Of a DNA stretch of 64,000 nucleotides, positions 53,792 to 62,856 are shown in pieces. Both the position numbers and the translations under genes were made by a program. The notes under the pieces were generated by a model. That model was not told the origin of the DNA. It did not search any database and was given only the letters and a program-made list of their open reading frames with translations. How positions within the stretch are numbered: position 1 is the first letter of the stretch; each line of letters begins with the position of its first letter. The stretch comes from Alphaproteobacteria bacterium (GTDB lineage: Bacteria > Pseudomonadota > Alphaproteobacteria > Rhodospirillales > Rhodospirillaceae), in NCBI GenBank assembly GCA_030835385.1, contig JAURPI010000025.1:62001-126000 (forward strand). Reading direction: 5' to 3'.

Positions 53792-54865
53792 ATGGGTCGA
53801 ATCTTAATTCTCGTGATATTGGCTGCTGCGATTGCGGTAGGCGGATACGTCTATCTGGGGGATGCCGGCAGCGGCTCTTCTGCTGCACAATCTCAGGCCC
53901 AGCGCCCGGCCATTCCTGTTGAAATGATGGTTGTGAATGTTGAGACCTACGTTGAGCAGGAGGGGGCTGTTGGGTCTCTGGCGTCTGATGAGGCCGTTAT
54001 CATTCGTTCGGAAATCGCAGGCCGCGTCGAAGACATAGGGTTCGAAGAAGGTCAGCCAATTAATAAGGGCGACCTCATTATCACTATTGATGACAGCATT
54101 TACCGCGCTGAGTTCAATCAAGCTGAGGCCCGGTTGAGGTTGTCCCAAGCTAACTATGATCGCGCGGTAAATTTAGAAGGGCGAGGAGCTGGTACACAAA
54201 GAGCGTTGGATGAAGCCTCTTCGAAGCTGCAAGAAGATCGCGCAACACTTGATCTTGCACGGGCCCGACTAGACCGTACCAAAATTCGTGCACCTTTTAG
54301 CGGGTTTATGGGTATCCGAAGAGTCAGTCCCGGCGATTACCTGATGGCTGGGCAAGAGATCGTCAATCTTGAAGCGATTGATCCCATCAAGGTGGCCTTT
54401 GCTTTACCCGAAGTCTTGTTGTCTGTGGTCGAGCCTGGCCAAAGCGTCGTGGTACAGATCGACGCGTTTCCTGGTGAGGATTTTATCGGTGAGGTGTATG
54501 CCATTGATCCTCGCATTCAGGCGTCGGGCCGAAGCGTGACCCTTCGCGCGCGCGTGCCAAATCCTGGCGGCCGCCTTCGTCCCGGTCTATTTGCGCGGAT
54601 AGGTATCATCTTTGAGCGCCGGGAAAACGCAATCATGATTCCGGAACGAGCCCTGGTGCCCATTCAATCTCGCCAGACCGTATTTGTGGTCGAAGAAGGA
54701 GTTGTAGCCTTACGCGACGTAACGACCGGTGGCCGCAGGGGTGGTGATGTTGAAATTACCTCTGGTTTATCCGCTGGTGATGCGGTCATCATTGGTGGGC
54801 AGCTTAAGTTGCGAGAAGGTACGGCTGTTATAGATGTGGCCAAAATAACGAGTCCTGGTGCATGA
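53792..54865 (+). CDS. RND efflux periplasmic adaptor (HlyD/MFP family)
   Basis: 357 residues. N-terminal membrane anchor (I-L-I-L-V-I-L-A-A-A-I-A-V-G-G-Y) and then the adaptor order: beta-barrel half, lipoyl half (I-R-S-E-I-A-G-R-V-E-D-I-G-F-E-E-G-Q), helical hairpin (Q-A-E-A-R-L-R-L-S-Q-A-N-Y-D-R), second lipoyl half (T-K-I-R-A-P-F-S-G-F). It bridges the pump to an outer-membrane channel. Its stop overlaps the pump start by 4 bases. No outer-membrane factor gene is adjacent. Confidence 0.92.
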   Translation: MGRILILVILAAAIAVGGYVYLGDAGSGSSAAQSQAQRPAIPVEMMVVNVETYVEQEGAVGSLASDEAVIIRSEIAGRVEDIGFEEGQPINKGDLIITIDDSIYRAEFNQAEARLRLSQANYDRAVNLEGRGAGTQRALDEASSKLQEDRATLDLARARLDRTKIRAPFSGFMGIRRVSPGDYLMAGQEIVNLEAIDPIKVAFALPEVLLSVVEPGQSVVVQIDAFPGEDFIGEVYAIDPRIQASGRSVTLRARVPNPGGRLRPGLFARIGIIFERRENAIMIPERALVPIQSRQTVFVVEEGVVALRDVTTGGRRGGDVEITSGLSAGDAVIIGGQLKLREGTAVIDVAKITSPGA

Positions 54866-57800
54866 GCATTACAGAACTCTGTATCCGGCGCCCCGTATTG
54901 GCGACGGTTCTCAACCTCGTGATTGTTCTGGTTGGCTTGATTTCGCTGCAATCTTTATCCATTCGCGAGTATCCCAATATCGATTCTCCAGTTGTGACTG
55001 TGATCAGCAGTTACCCTGGCGCCAGCGCCTCCATTATGGAAACGCAAGTCACCGACATTATTGAGGACGCATTGTCGGGTATTGAAGGCGTGGACTACGT
55101 CAGTTCCATTAGCCGTTCTGAACAAAGTCAAATTACAGTTCGGTTTCTGCTTGATCGCGATCCAGACGCCGCTGCCTCTGACGTGCGTGACCGCGTGGGT
55201 CGGGCACGGGGTCTATTACCGAGAGAAGTGGATGAGCCAATCATCGCCAAAGTGGAGGCTGACGCTGACCCAATTATTTACCTCGCTTTCTCGACCAATA
55301 GATACTCTGCCCTAGACCTAACGGAATTCATCGAGACCTTGGCTGTGGATCAAGTTCAGGCCTTACCTGGGGTGGCCAATGTGCAGCTTATCGGTGCTCG
55401 GCGATACGCCATGCGCATCTGGTTGGATCGAGCGCGAATGGCTGCATTTGGGGTCACCGCTCAGGACGTCGAGCAGGCGCTTAGGGAGCAAAATCTCGAG
55501 GTGCCGTCTGGGCGTATTGAGAGCGTTGATCGGGAGTATTCCGTCGTTGCTCAAACAGATTTGGCGTTACCCCGAGAGTTCGAGAAAATTATCCTGCGGG
55601 AATCCAATGGTTACATGGTGCGTCTGGAGGATGTTGCCAAAGTAGAGTTGGGGCCTGAAGATGAGCGCCAACTTAGCCAGATCAACGGTCGTCAGGCTGT
55701 CGCGTTTGGAGTTATTAAACAGTCAACGGCGAATCCTTTGGATGTCAGTAATGTGGTGACGGCTGCCATGCCTGACATACTTTCTGGCATGCCCGAGGGT
55801 GTCGACGTCCGGATCGGCTATGACACAACAGTCTTTATTACCGAGTCGATCAAGGCTGTCTATTTTGCGATCGCCGAGGCTATCGTTCTTGTCTCCATTG
55901 TCGTTTTTGTCTTTCTGCACACGGCACGCGCGACAATCATTCCACTCGTTACGATTCCGGTATCCTTAATCGGGTCTTTGGCGATCATGAGTTTGCTCGG
56001 GTTTAGTATCAACACCCTGACGCTACTTGCTTTCGTGTTGGCGATAGGCCTCGTGGTTGATGATGCCATCGTTATGCTCGAGAACATTTATCGTCAGATT
56101 GAGCGTGGGATGGCTCCCGTAGACGCTGCCATAAAGGGGTCTCGGCAAATAACGTTTGCTATCATCGCAATGTCGACAACATTGGCGGCGGTCTTTTTTC
56201 CGGTCTCATTTGCTTCGGGAACTATCGGTAAACTCTTCACAGAATTTGCCCTAACCCTAGCTGGTGCGGTTCTGGTTTCAGGATTTACGGCGCTTACGTT
56301 GACGCCAATGATGTGCAGTCGGTTGTTGCAGCCAGAGGGTGAGAAAGGTGTCGTAACGGCTGCCTTCGATTCCGCCATGAATAAAATGTCGGACGTCTAT
56401 CGCTCGACTCTTTCTGTGGCGCTGAATATGCGCGGCGTTGTGGTGGTGGGAATTGTGATCATTGCAGCTTCTGCCGGGTACATGTTTCTCAATCTAAAAC
56501 AGGAACTCACACCTATTGAAGACCGTGGCTTGGTGATTACGGCGCAGATCGGACCGGAAGGCGCAACGCCGGAATACATGTCCCGAAATGCGCAGCAAGT
56601 TGAAGCGATTATCGAAGAAATTCCCGAGATTGAGAATTTCATGACCATGGTTGGATTCCCGGTCTCCACGGTGACGTCGACGTTCTCGACGCTGATTCCC
56701 TGGGAAGAACGAGATCGGAAAAGCTATGACATCGCAGAGATTGTGAGCCCGCAAGTCTTTGCAATACCGGGGATCTTCGCGTTTGCAACAGTGCCACCTA
56801 CCTTTGGGTCAAGGGGCGGGACCAAGCAGATAGAACTCGTCGTACGAACAACAGGTTCCTATGAAGACCTGGAGCAACTTGCAGGTGACGTTTTTGCAAG
56901 GCTCGGGCCGGGTTCTGGCATTCGTGATTTAGACACCGACCTGCGTCTCAATAAACCCGAATTGAAGACGACAGTGAATCGTGAAAAGGCTGTCGATATC
57001 GGCGTGTCTGTCTCGACAATTGGGCGAACATTGGAAACTTTGCTTGGGGGGCGAGAGGTCACCCGCTTCAAGCGCTCTGGCGAGCAATACGATGTTATTG
57101 TTCAGATCGACGAGTCTGAACGATCGGACCCGCGTGACTTGGCTCGCCTTTTCGTGCGAGGCCACGACGATACAATGGTGCCGTTGGCCAACTTGGTTCA
57201 ATTTGAAGAGACCGTGGCGCCAAGAGAACTGGTTCACTTTAATCGACTCAGAGCGGTGACAATTTCTGCAAACGTTGATCCGGGCTTGGCGCTGGGTGAT
57301 GCGTTAACTCTCATCGAAAACACGGTACGTGATGTCGCGCGCGTTCCGGTGCAGATTGACTACAGTGGCGTCAGTAGAGAGTTCAAAGATGCGTCGGGCC
57401 GTTTGGCACTCGTCTTTGTATTGGCGATCGCCTTTATTTATCTCGTGCTTGCGGCTCAGTTTGAAAGTTTTATCGATCCGTTCATCATTTTAATCTCTGT
57501 CCCGTTGGCTATAGCGGGTGCCTTGTTGGCGCTGAATATCACCGGGGGGTCTCTCAACGTGTATAGCCAAGTAGGCTTGATCACATTGATCGGTCTAATC
57601 TCCAAGCACGGCATACTAATTGTTGAATTCGCCAATTCGCGTCGTGAACAGGGCATGAATAAAATGGAAGCGGCTCTTGAAGCCGCTGTCCTTCGGTTAC
57701 GCCCCATCTTGATGACGACTGGGGCTATGGTCTTGGGCGCGGTGCCGTTGGCATTAGCAACCGGTGCAGGGGCTGAAAGTCGAGAGCAGGTTGGCATTGT

Positions 57801-57927
57801 GATTGTGGGCGGGCTGATATTCGGATCGTTCTTTACACTCTTTGTTGTGCCAGTAGTTTACACCCTGCTGTCTCGTGAGAGGCGGGCCCTTTCCGGTGAG
57901 TCTTTTGTGAGTGCCCCGGCCGAGTAA
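54862..57927 (+). CDS. RND multidrug efflux pump, HAE-1 type
   Basis: 1021 residues, 12 membrane helices and two large periplasmic loops, like AcrB/MexB. The proton-relay pair is in helix 4 (G-L-V-V-D-D-A-I-V-M-L-E-N), and F-V-L-A-I-A-F-I-Y-L-V-L-A-A-Q-F-E-S and P-L-A-I-A-G-A-L mark the second half. It expels drugs, bile-type or aromatic compounds using H+. Substrate range cannot be read. No local regulator is present. Confidence 0.93.
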   Translation: MSITELCIRRPVLATVLNLVIVLVGLISLQSLSIREYPNIDSPVVTVISSYPGASASIMETQVTDIIEDALSGIEGVDYVSSISRSEQSQITVRFLLDRDPDAAASDVRDRVGRARGLLPREVDEPIIAKVEADADPIIYLAFSTNRYSALDLTEFIETLAVDQVQALPGVANVQLIGARRYAMRIWLDRARMAAFGVTAQDVEQALREQNLEVPSGRIESVDREYSVVAQTDLALPREFEKIILRESNGYMVRLEDVAKVELGPEDERQLSQINGRQAVAFGVIKQSTANPLDVSNVVTAAMPDILSGMPEGVDVRIGYDTTVFITESIKAVYFAIAEAIVLVSIVVFVFLHTARATIIPLVTIPVSLIGSLAIMSLLGFSINTLTLLAFVLAIGLVVDDAIVMLENIYRQIERGMAPVDAAIKGSRQITFAIIAMSTTLAAVFFPVSFASGTIGKLFTEFALTLAGAVLVSGFTALTLTPMMCSRLLQPEGEKGVVTAAFDSAMNKMSDVYRSTLSVALNMRGVVVVGIVIIAASAGYMFLNLKQELTPIEDRGLVITAQIGPEGATPEYMSRNAQQVEAIIEEIPEIENFMTMVGFPVSTVTSTFSTLIPWEERDRKSYDIAEIVSPQVFAIPGIFAFATVPPTFGSRGGTKQIELVVRTTGSYEDLEQLAGDVFARLGPGSGIRDLDTDLRLNKPELKTTVNREKAVDIGVSVSTIGRTLETLLGGREVTRFKRSGEQYDVIVQIDESERSDPRDLARLFVRGHDDTMVPLANLVQFEETVAPRELVHFNRLRAVTISANVDPGLALGDALTLIENTVRDVARVPVQIDYSGVSREFKDASGRLALVFVLAIAFIYLVLAAQFESFIDPFIILISVPLAIAGALLALNITGGSLNVYSQVGLITLIGLISKHGILIVEFANSRREQGMNKMEAALEAAVLRLRPILMTTGAMVLGAVPLALATGAGAESREQVGIVIVGGLIFGSFFTLFVVPVVYTLLSRERRALSGESFVSAPAE

Positions 57928-57943
57928 CCGAAGGTCATCTGGT

Positions 57944-58711
57944 CTAGAACGTATCCTTGCGTTGCCGGACTTCCGTAAACACTGCGACTGGATCGGCCCC
58001 CGCCATTCCTAAGGCCTCCTGCAAATCTCTTTGATCAGCCCGTAGAAAAGGATTAACGGCCAGCTCCTCGCCGAGGCGCGAAGGTACGGTTGGCTCACCA
58101 CGATCGCGTTTGATTTTTACGTCTGATTCTCGAGTTCTTAAGGCCAGGTTATTAGGGTCCACGGAAACGGCGAACTGGATGTTGCTTTGTGTGTATTCGT
58201 GCGCGCAGTACACCCGCGTTTCCGAAGGAAGGGCGCGTAAACGGCTTAGGCTGGACCACATCTGATCCATTGTGCCTTCAAACACGCGCCCGCATCCCAC
58301 GGAAAACAATGTGTCACCGCAGAACAGCGCGTCGGAGTCCGCGAACCAATAGGCGATGTGACCTCGTGTATGACCGGGCACAAATAATACACTGGCGTCT
58401 TCGTCGCCCAACGTGAAGGTGTCGCCATCTGTCACTTCAACTTCAATTCCCGGAATGCGATCGCGATCAGGACCTGGTCCGACAATGGCACAGCCAGTTA
58501 CCTCCTTAATCTCTAGATTGCCACCGGTGTGATCGCCATGGTGATGGGTGTTGAGAATGTGGGTGATCGTCCACCCCAAACTTTTTGCTTCGTCGAGCAC
58601 GGGTGCAACAACCGCTGGGTCAACAACACCAACACAGCCGCTTTTCGGCTCTCGCACCAAATAAACATAATTGTCGTTGAGAACAGGAATTTGGCGAATG
58701 TCGAGGGTCAT
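57944..58711 (-). CDS. gloB: Hydroxyacylglutathione hydrolase (glyoxalase II)
   Basis: 255 residues. Hydrolyses S-lactoylglutathione in methylglyoxal removal. The zinc site is T-H-H-H-G-D-H at 55-61, with further ligands in F-C-G-D-T-L-F and the glutathione region Y-C-A-H-E-Y-T-Q-S-N. The C-terminal substrate domain is intact (N-P-F-L-R-A). It converges on the RND pump gene with 16 bp between stops. Confidence 0.93.
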   Translation of the reverse strand: MTLDIRQIPVLNDNYVYLVREPKSGCVGVVDPAVVAPVLDEAKSLGWTITHILNTHHHGDHTGGNLEIKEVTGCAIVGPGPDRDRIPGIEVEVTDGDTFTLGDEDASVLFVPGHTRGHIAYWFADSDALFCGDTLFSVGCGRVFEGTMDQMWSSLSRLRALPSETRVYCAHEYTQSNIQFAVSVDPNNLALRTRESDVKIKRDRGEPTVPSRLGEELAVNPFLRADQRDLQEALGMAGADPVAVFTEVRQRKDTF

Positions 58712-58856
58712 GGGATTAATCCTGATCGGACGGTGTTCGATGTGTATCGTGAGATCACGAGAGCTTATCGCGAGTTTTCGATCAAAGGGAGGGGTTGTTT
58801 GGGGTTATTACTAAGCGTTGAGGGTTTTGTGAGTACGATTTACGGAGACCCGGTGG

Positions 58857-59873
58857 GTGAGTAGGCTCTATATCATGCGCTTCCTATTCGCCATTCTTGT
58901 TCTTATGTGGTCGGTGTCATCGGCGTCGGCCTGTGCAGTTGATCGCCCTGTGGTTTTTGCGGGTTTGGATTGGCAATCCAACGCGTTTCACACTGCAGTT
59001 GCTCAGTTCATTCTTGAACAGGGCTACGGGTGCGAAACGGATGTGGTGCCCGGCACGACCATACCGTTACTGCAAGGGGTTGCGCAGGGTGATGTCGACA
59101 TTGTTATGGAAGTTTGGAAAGACAATGTCACCGAAGTATGGAACCGAGGTTTGCGGCGCAAACAAGTGGTTGAAATCGGGACAAACTTTCCCGACGCCGT
59201 ACAAGGATGGTATGTGCCACGCTATATGGTCGAAGGAGAGGGGGCGGTAGCACCGGCGCTCATCTCAGTTACGGATCTTCCCGCCCATAAAGCTTTATTT
59301 ACTGACCCCGAGGAGCCAGACAAAGGACGGTTCTACAACTGCATTGCGGGATGGAATTGCGAAGTTATCAATAGCGCCAAGCTAAAGGCCTATGGGTTAG
59401 AGTCTGACTTCACCAACTTCAGACCCGGCACAGGTGCGGCATTGGCTGCCGCCATTGCGTCGTCTTATATCCGAAAGAAACCTATTGTGACTTACTACTG
59501 GGGCCCGACATGGGTGCTAGGAAAGTACGATATGGTGATGCTGGAAGAGCCACCATTTGACGCGGATGTGTTTGCGGATCTGGTCACCAACCCCAGCCCG
59601 ACAACGGCTACCGCTTATCCGGTGGTTGAGGTCGCGATCGGCGCCAATCGCCATTTTGCTAACAATGCGCCAGAGATTGTTTCTTTTCTAAAGCGCTATG
59701 AAACAAACGCGGCTCTGGTCAGTGCCGCGCTTGCCTATATGGAGGAAACAGGGGGACAAGCAGAAGGTGCGGCTCGTCACTTTCTGCGTACCCGCGCCGA
59801 TGTTTGGAGTGAATGGGTCGAACAAGAGCCCGCCGCCAAGATTACCGCGACTCTAGCGTCTATGGAAAATTAG
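58857..59873 (+). CDS. Glycine-betaine-type ABC substrate-binding protein (OpuAC/ProX-like)
   Basis: 338 residues: signal peptide (M-R-F-L-F-A-I-L-V-L-M-W-S-V, cleavage A-S-A-C-A) and the OpuAC domain with W-Q-S-N-A-F-H, D-V-V-P-G-T-T, V-M-E-V-W-K-D-N-V, Y-Y-W-G-P-T-W. The Trp residues would form the quaternary-ammonium cage. The GTG at 58857 has GGAG 9 bases upstream; the ATG at 58875 begins the signal peptide itself and is a fair alternative. Permease and ATPase genes follow, so the importer is complete. Confidence 0.88.
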   Translation: MSRLYIMRFLFAILVLMWSVSSASACAVDRPVVFAGLDWQSNAFHTAVAQFILEQGYGCETDVVPGTTIPLLQGVAQGDVDIVMEVWKDNVTEVWNRGLRRKQVVEIGTNFPDAVQGWYVPRYMVEGEGAVAPALISVTDLPAHKALFTDPEEPDKGRFYNCIAGWNCEVINSAKLKAYGLESDFTNFRPGTGAALAAAIASSYIRKKPIVTYYWGPTWVLGKYDMVMLEEPPFDADVFADLVTNPSPTTATAYPVVEVAIGANRHFANNAPEIVSFLKRYETNAALVSAALAYMEETGGQAEGAARHFLRTRADVWSEWVEQEPAAKITATLASMEN

Positions 59874-59896
59874 CGTCGCGCGACTTTCGCAATCTG

Positions 59897-59910
59897 GCCC
59901 GTTTTCGGGC
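59897..59910 (+). terminator. Short hairpin between binding protein and permease genes
   Basis: GCCCG (59897-59901) and CGGGC (59906-59910) around TTTT, 24 bp past the binding-protein stop. It may protect the 3' end of the binding-protein message and so favour it over the permease; it lacks a T-run. Confidence 0.35.
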
Positions 59911-59950
59911 ACACTATAGTCTATTGTTTTGATTGCGGCAGGGGGCCGCC

Positions 59951-60808
59951 ATGTTTCCTGATTCCTTCACGGTGTCTATATCAAAGCCGATTAACGATTT
60001 TGTCGATTGGCTGGTGGTCAATTACGGCGACGTCTTCCAGTTGTTCTCCGACAGCTTGCTTGTTGTTTTGGTTGCTATCGAAGGGTTCTTCCGAGATGCG
60101 CCATGGTGGTTCGTCCTGCTACTGATAGGGCTGGTGGCGTATGGGGCCAGTCGTAGTCTTCGCCTGGCGCTTGGTCTGGTCACGCTGTCTTTTTTGATGG
60201 GTGTGTTGGGCCTTTGGGATGAGGCGATGCAGACGCTAGCCTTGATGCTGGTCGCGACATCGATCGCTGTGCTGATTGGCTTGCCTTTCGGTGTCTTGTT
60301 GTCGCGCTCCGACAAAACACGCCTTGTTGGCTTGCCGATTCTCGATGCGATGCAGACCCTGCCTAGTTTTGTCTACCTGATTCCCGCGCTCATGCTGTTC
60401 GGGCTCGGCAAGGTGCCGGCGATTATCGCAACGGTTATCTATGCTGTGCCCCCCATCATTCGTCTGACAGACTTGGGGTTACGCGAAGTTAACAAAGAAG
60501 TGCTTGAGGCGGCCGATGCCTTCGGCGCTACACCTAGGCAACGTTTGTGGAAGGTGGAGTTACCCTTGGCTCTGCCGTCCATTATGGCTGGGATCAATCA
60601 AGCAACGATGATGGCGCTGTCTATGGTTGTGATTGCGTCGATGATTGGCAATCGGGGTCTAGGGCAAGAAGTGTTGTTAGGCATCAACACACTAAACGTT
60701 GGTCGCGGCGCGGCAGCCGGCCTGGCAATTGTTGCGATGGCCATTGTCTTGGACCGCACAACCCAGGAGTACGCCCGACGTGTGCAGATCAGCCGTGGTG
60801 AAACATGA
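59951..60808 (+). CDS. Glycine-betaine-type ABC permease (ProW/OpuAB-like)
   Basis: 285 residues from the ATG at 59951 (AGGGGGCC upstream). Several membrane segments and the EAA-type loop D-A-F-G-A-T-P-R-Q-R-L-W-K-V-E-L-P-L-A-L-P-S-I-M-A-G-I typical of OpuAB/ProW. It forms the channel for the upstream binding protein. Its stop overlaps the ATPase start (ATGA). Confidence 0.88.
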   Translation: MFPDSFTVSISKPINDFVDWLVVNYGDVFQLFSDSLLVVLVAIEGFFRDAPWWFVLLLIGLVAYGASRSLRLALGLVTLSFLMGVLGLWDEAMQTLALMLVATSIAVLIGLPFGVLLSRSDKTRLVGLPILDAMQTLPSFVYLIPALMLFGLGKVPAIIATVIYAVPPIIRLTDLGLREVNKEVLEAADAFGATPRQRLWKVELPLALPSIMAGINQATMMALSMVVIASMIGNRGLGQEVLLGINTLNVGRGAAAGLAIVAMAIVLDRTTQEYARRVQISRGET

Positions 60809-61614
60809 CGTGCATTGTCTTGGATCGGGTCAGCAAGGTGTATGGCCGCGAGGTTGAGAAAGCTCTGACCCTGTCCCAGGATGGCTTGGCTACATCAGAG
60901 ATTCGTGATCAGACAGGCACGGTTGTGGCATTGGCTGAAACCACATTGCAGGTCTCCGCCGGTGAAGTGTTCATGATTATGGGGTTATCCGGATCAGGAA
61001 AATCCACCCTGTTGCGGCTAATCAATGGGCTCATCGAACCGTCCGGCGGGTACGTATCCATTGATGGCACGGATATCAACGCGCTTCCGGCGGCAGAATT
61101 GCGAGCTTTGCGGCGGGATCGTCTTGCAATGGTTTTCCAGGGGTTCGGATTGCTGCCCCATAGAACAGTCGCAGATAACGTCGGTTTTGGCCTCGAAGTG
61201 CAGGGCGTGTCTTCTGATGAGCGCCACGCTGCTGTTTCTAATTGGATCGCAAGTGTTGGCTTAGACGGCTTTTCATCTGCTTTACCTCACGAGCTATCTG
61301 GCGGCATGCGTCAGCGGGTTGGCCTAGCGCGGGCGTTGGCAACTGGGGCTGACATTCTTCTCATGGATGAGCCGTTTTCTGCGTTAGATCCGTTAATTCG
61401 GCGCGAAATGCAGGACCTATTGGTAGGCCTCCAAAAAGAATTGGGTAAAACCATTGTATTCGTCACCCATGACCTGTCAGAGGCAGTTAAGCTGGGGTCT
61501 CGAATTGCCATTCTTAAGGATGGACAGATTATTCAGGTTGGGACCGGGGCCGAGATCGTTGGTAGTCCTGCGGATGATTATGTCAGTGCGTTCACTGAAG
61601 ATTTAAGAGCGTAA
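60805..61614 (+). CDS. Glycine-betaine-type ABC ATPase without CBS domains
   Basis: 269 residues. Walker A G-L-S-G-S-G-K-S, signature L-S-G-G-M-R-Q-R-V, Walker B I-L-L-M-D-E-P-F-S-A-L-D. It powers betaine-type uptake. ProV/OpuAA from many bacteria carry C-terminal CBS domains that sense ionic strength; here the protein ends after the core, so such regulation is lacking. An insertion at 10-35 before the A-loop region (V-E-K-A-L-T-L-S-Q-D-G) is usual for OpuAA/ProV. Confidence 0.88.
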   Translation: MTCIVLDRVSKVYGREVEKALTLSQDGLATSEIRDQTGTVVALAETTLQVSAGEVFMIMGLSGSGKSTLLRLINGLIEPSGGYVSIDGTDINALPAAELRALRRDRLAMVFQGFGLLPHRTVADNVGFGLEVQGVSSDERHAAVSNWIASVGLDGFSSALPHELSGGMRQRVGLARALATGADILLMDEPFSALDPLIRREMQDLLVGLQKELGKTIVFVTHDLSEAVKLGSRIAILKDGQIIQVGTGAEIVGSPADDYVSAFTEDLRA

Positions 61615-61763
61615 AAGGGGCGATGACCGTGCAGGGAGAAAAAATCTCGCTCTAAATCCGCCGAGCTGCCGAAATTAGACCACCTTTGTCTGATAGGTGT
61701 GATATGGGACGGAGCACATGTTTTTATAGGGCCTGAAAGTAAGCGGTGCGACTTAAGAGATCT

Positions 61764-62789
61764 ATGTTTAAGAGATTTAAGAATGGGGTTGTTCACGCCC
61801 TGACTTTCGCGGTTTTTCTGTTCCCCGGTACGGTCCGCGCCCAAGATCTGAACATTATTCGTCTCGGCACCGGGTCAACTGCCGGAACCTACTTCCCTAT
61901 CGGTGGTCTGATTGGAAATGTCATTTCTAATCCACCCGGTTCTCGACCTTGTGAGCGAGGCGGAAGCTGCGGTGTACCCGGTCTCATTGCTGTGGCTCAG
62001 TCAACCGGGGGATCGCTGGACAATATCAAGTCTGTCGAATCAGGCGCTATGGAGTTGGTGCTATCCCAGGCAGATGTCGCATATTGGTCTTATTACGGTA
62101 CCGGCGCCTTTGAAGGCGACAAACCGAGAGGCTCGCTTCGAGCGCTTGCTAAACTGTTCCCTGAAAATATTCATCTCATTGTCCGGGCTGATGCTGGCAT
62201 CGCGACCATCAGTGATCTGCGCGGAAAGCGTGTATCTATCGGAGGTCCTGGGTCAGGCTCGCAATTTGACGCCCGTCTTATACTAACGGCCTTTGGACTT
62301 CGTTTCTCCGACATGAAGCTAAGTACCATGGACCTGGAGCCATCGGCTCGTGCGTTAACTTCTGGTGAAATCGATGCGTTTTTTATCGTAACCGGAGCGC
62401 CTGCACTGGGAGTGCAAGATTTGGCTGAGCGCGTTGACATCAGTTTCGTGCCGATTGAGGGACCAGTCGCCAATCAGATGGCTAGAATTTTCCCGTTCTT
62501 TTCCGTGGGGGTCATTCCAGAAGGGGCGTACGGCAGCAATCCTGCAATCTCAACACTTGACGTTGGCGCGCTCTTGATCGGACGAGCCGATATGTCCGAT
62601 GACATGGCATATGGCGTAGTCCGAGCGATTTGGCATCCCAACACAGCCCCACTCTTGGCCAACGGTCATCCTCGTGCGGCGCTAATGAAACTCGAACAGG
62701 CTACCAAGGGAATTGGGTTCAAGATTCATCCAGGTGCACGGCAGTACTATGTAGAGCAGGGCGTCTTGCCGGCCTTCCCGTCGCCGTAA
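61764..62789 (+). CDS. TAXI-family TRAP transporter solute-binding protein
   Basis: 341 residues from the ATG at 61764. Signal peptide (cleavage near V-R-A-Q) and the TAXI pattern: L-G-T-G-S-T-A-G-T-Y-F-P-I-G, Q-S-T-G-G-S-L-D-N-I, and L-V-L-S-Q-A-D-V-A. It would bind an organic acid or glutamate for a fused DctQM permease. No permease gene follows, so it is an orphan here unless one lies beyond the window. A GTG at 61746 would add six residues. Confidence 0.85.
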   Translation: MFKRFKNGVVHALTFAVFLFPGTVRAQDLNIIRLGTGSTAGTYFPIGGLIGNVISNPPGSRPCERGGSCGVPGLIAVAQSTGGSLDNIKSVESGAMELVLSQADVAYWSYYGTGAFEGDKPRGSLRALAKLFPENIHLIVRADAGIATISDLRGKRVSIGGPGSGSQFDARLILTAFGLRFSDMKLSTMDLEPSARALTSGEIDAFFIVTGAPALGVQDLAERVDISFVPIEGPVANQMARIFPFFSVGVIPEGAYGSNPAISTLDVGALLIGRADMSDDMAYGVVRAIWHPNTAPLLANGHPRAALMKLEQATKGIGFKIHPGARQYYVEQGVLPAFPSP

Positions 62790-62856
62790 AATGAAAAACA
62801 GATTCACCGACCTCAATTCGTAATCTTCGACACCGTCTTCTAAAAAGGCTTTGATC

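Noticed and set aside
58529-58864. A 111-codon plus-strand frame overlapping gloB
   Set aside because: It is mostly antisense to gloB, whose zinc motif is certain.
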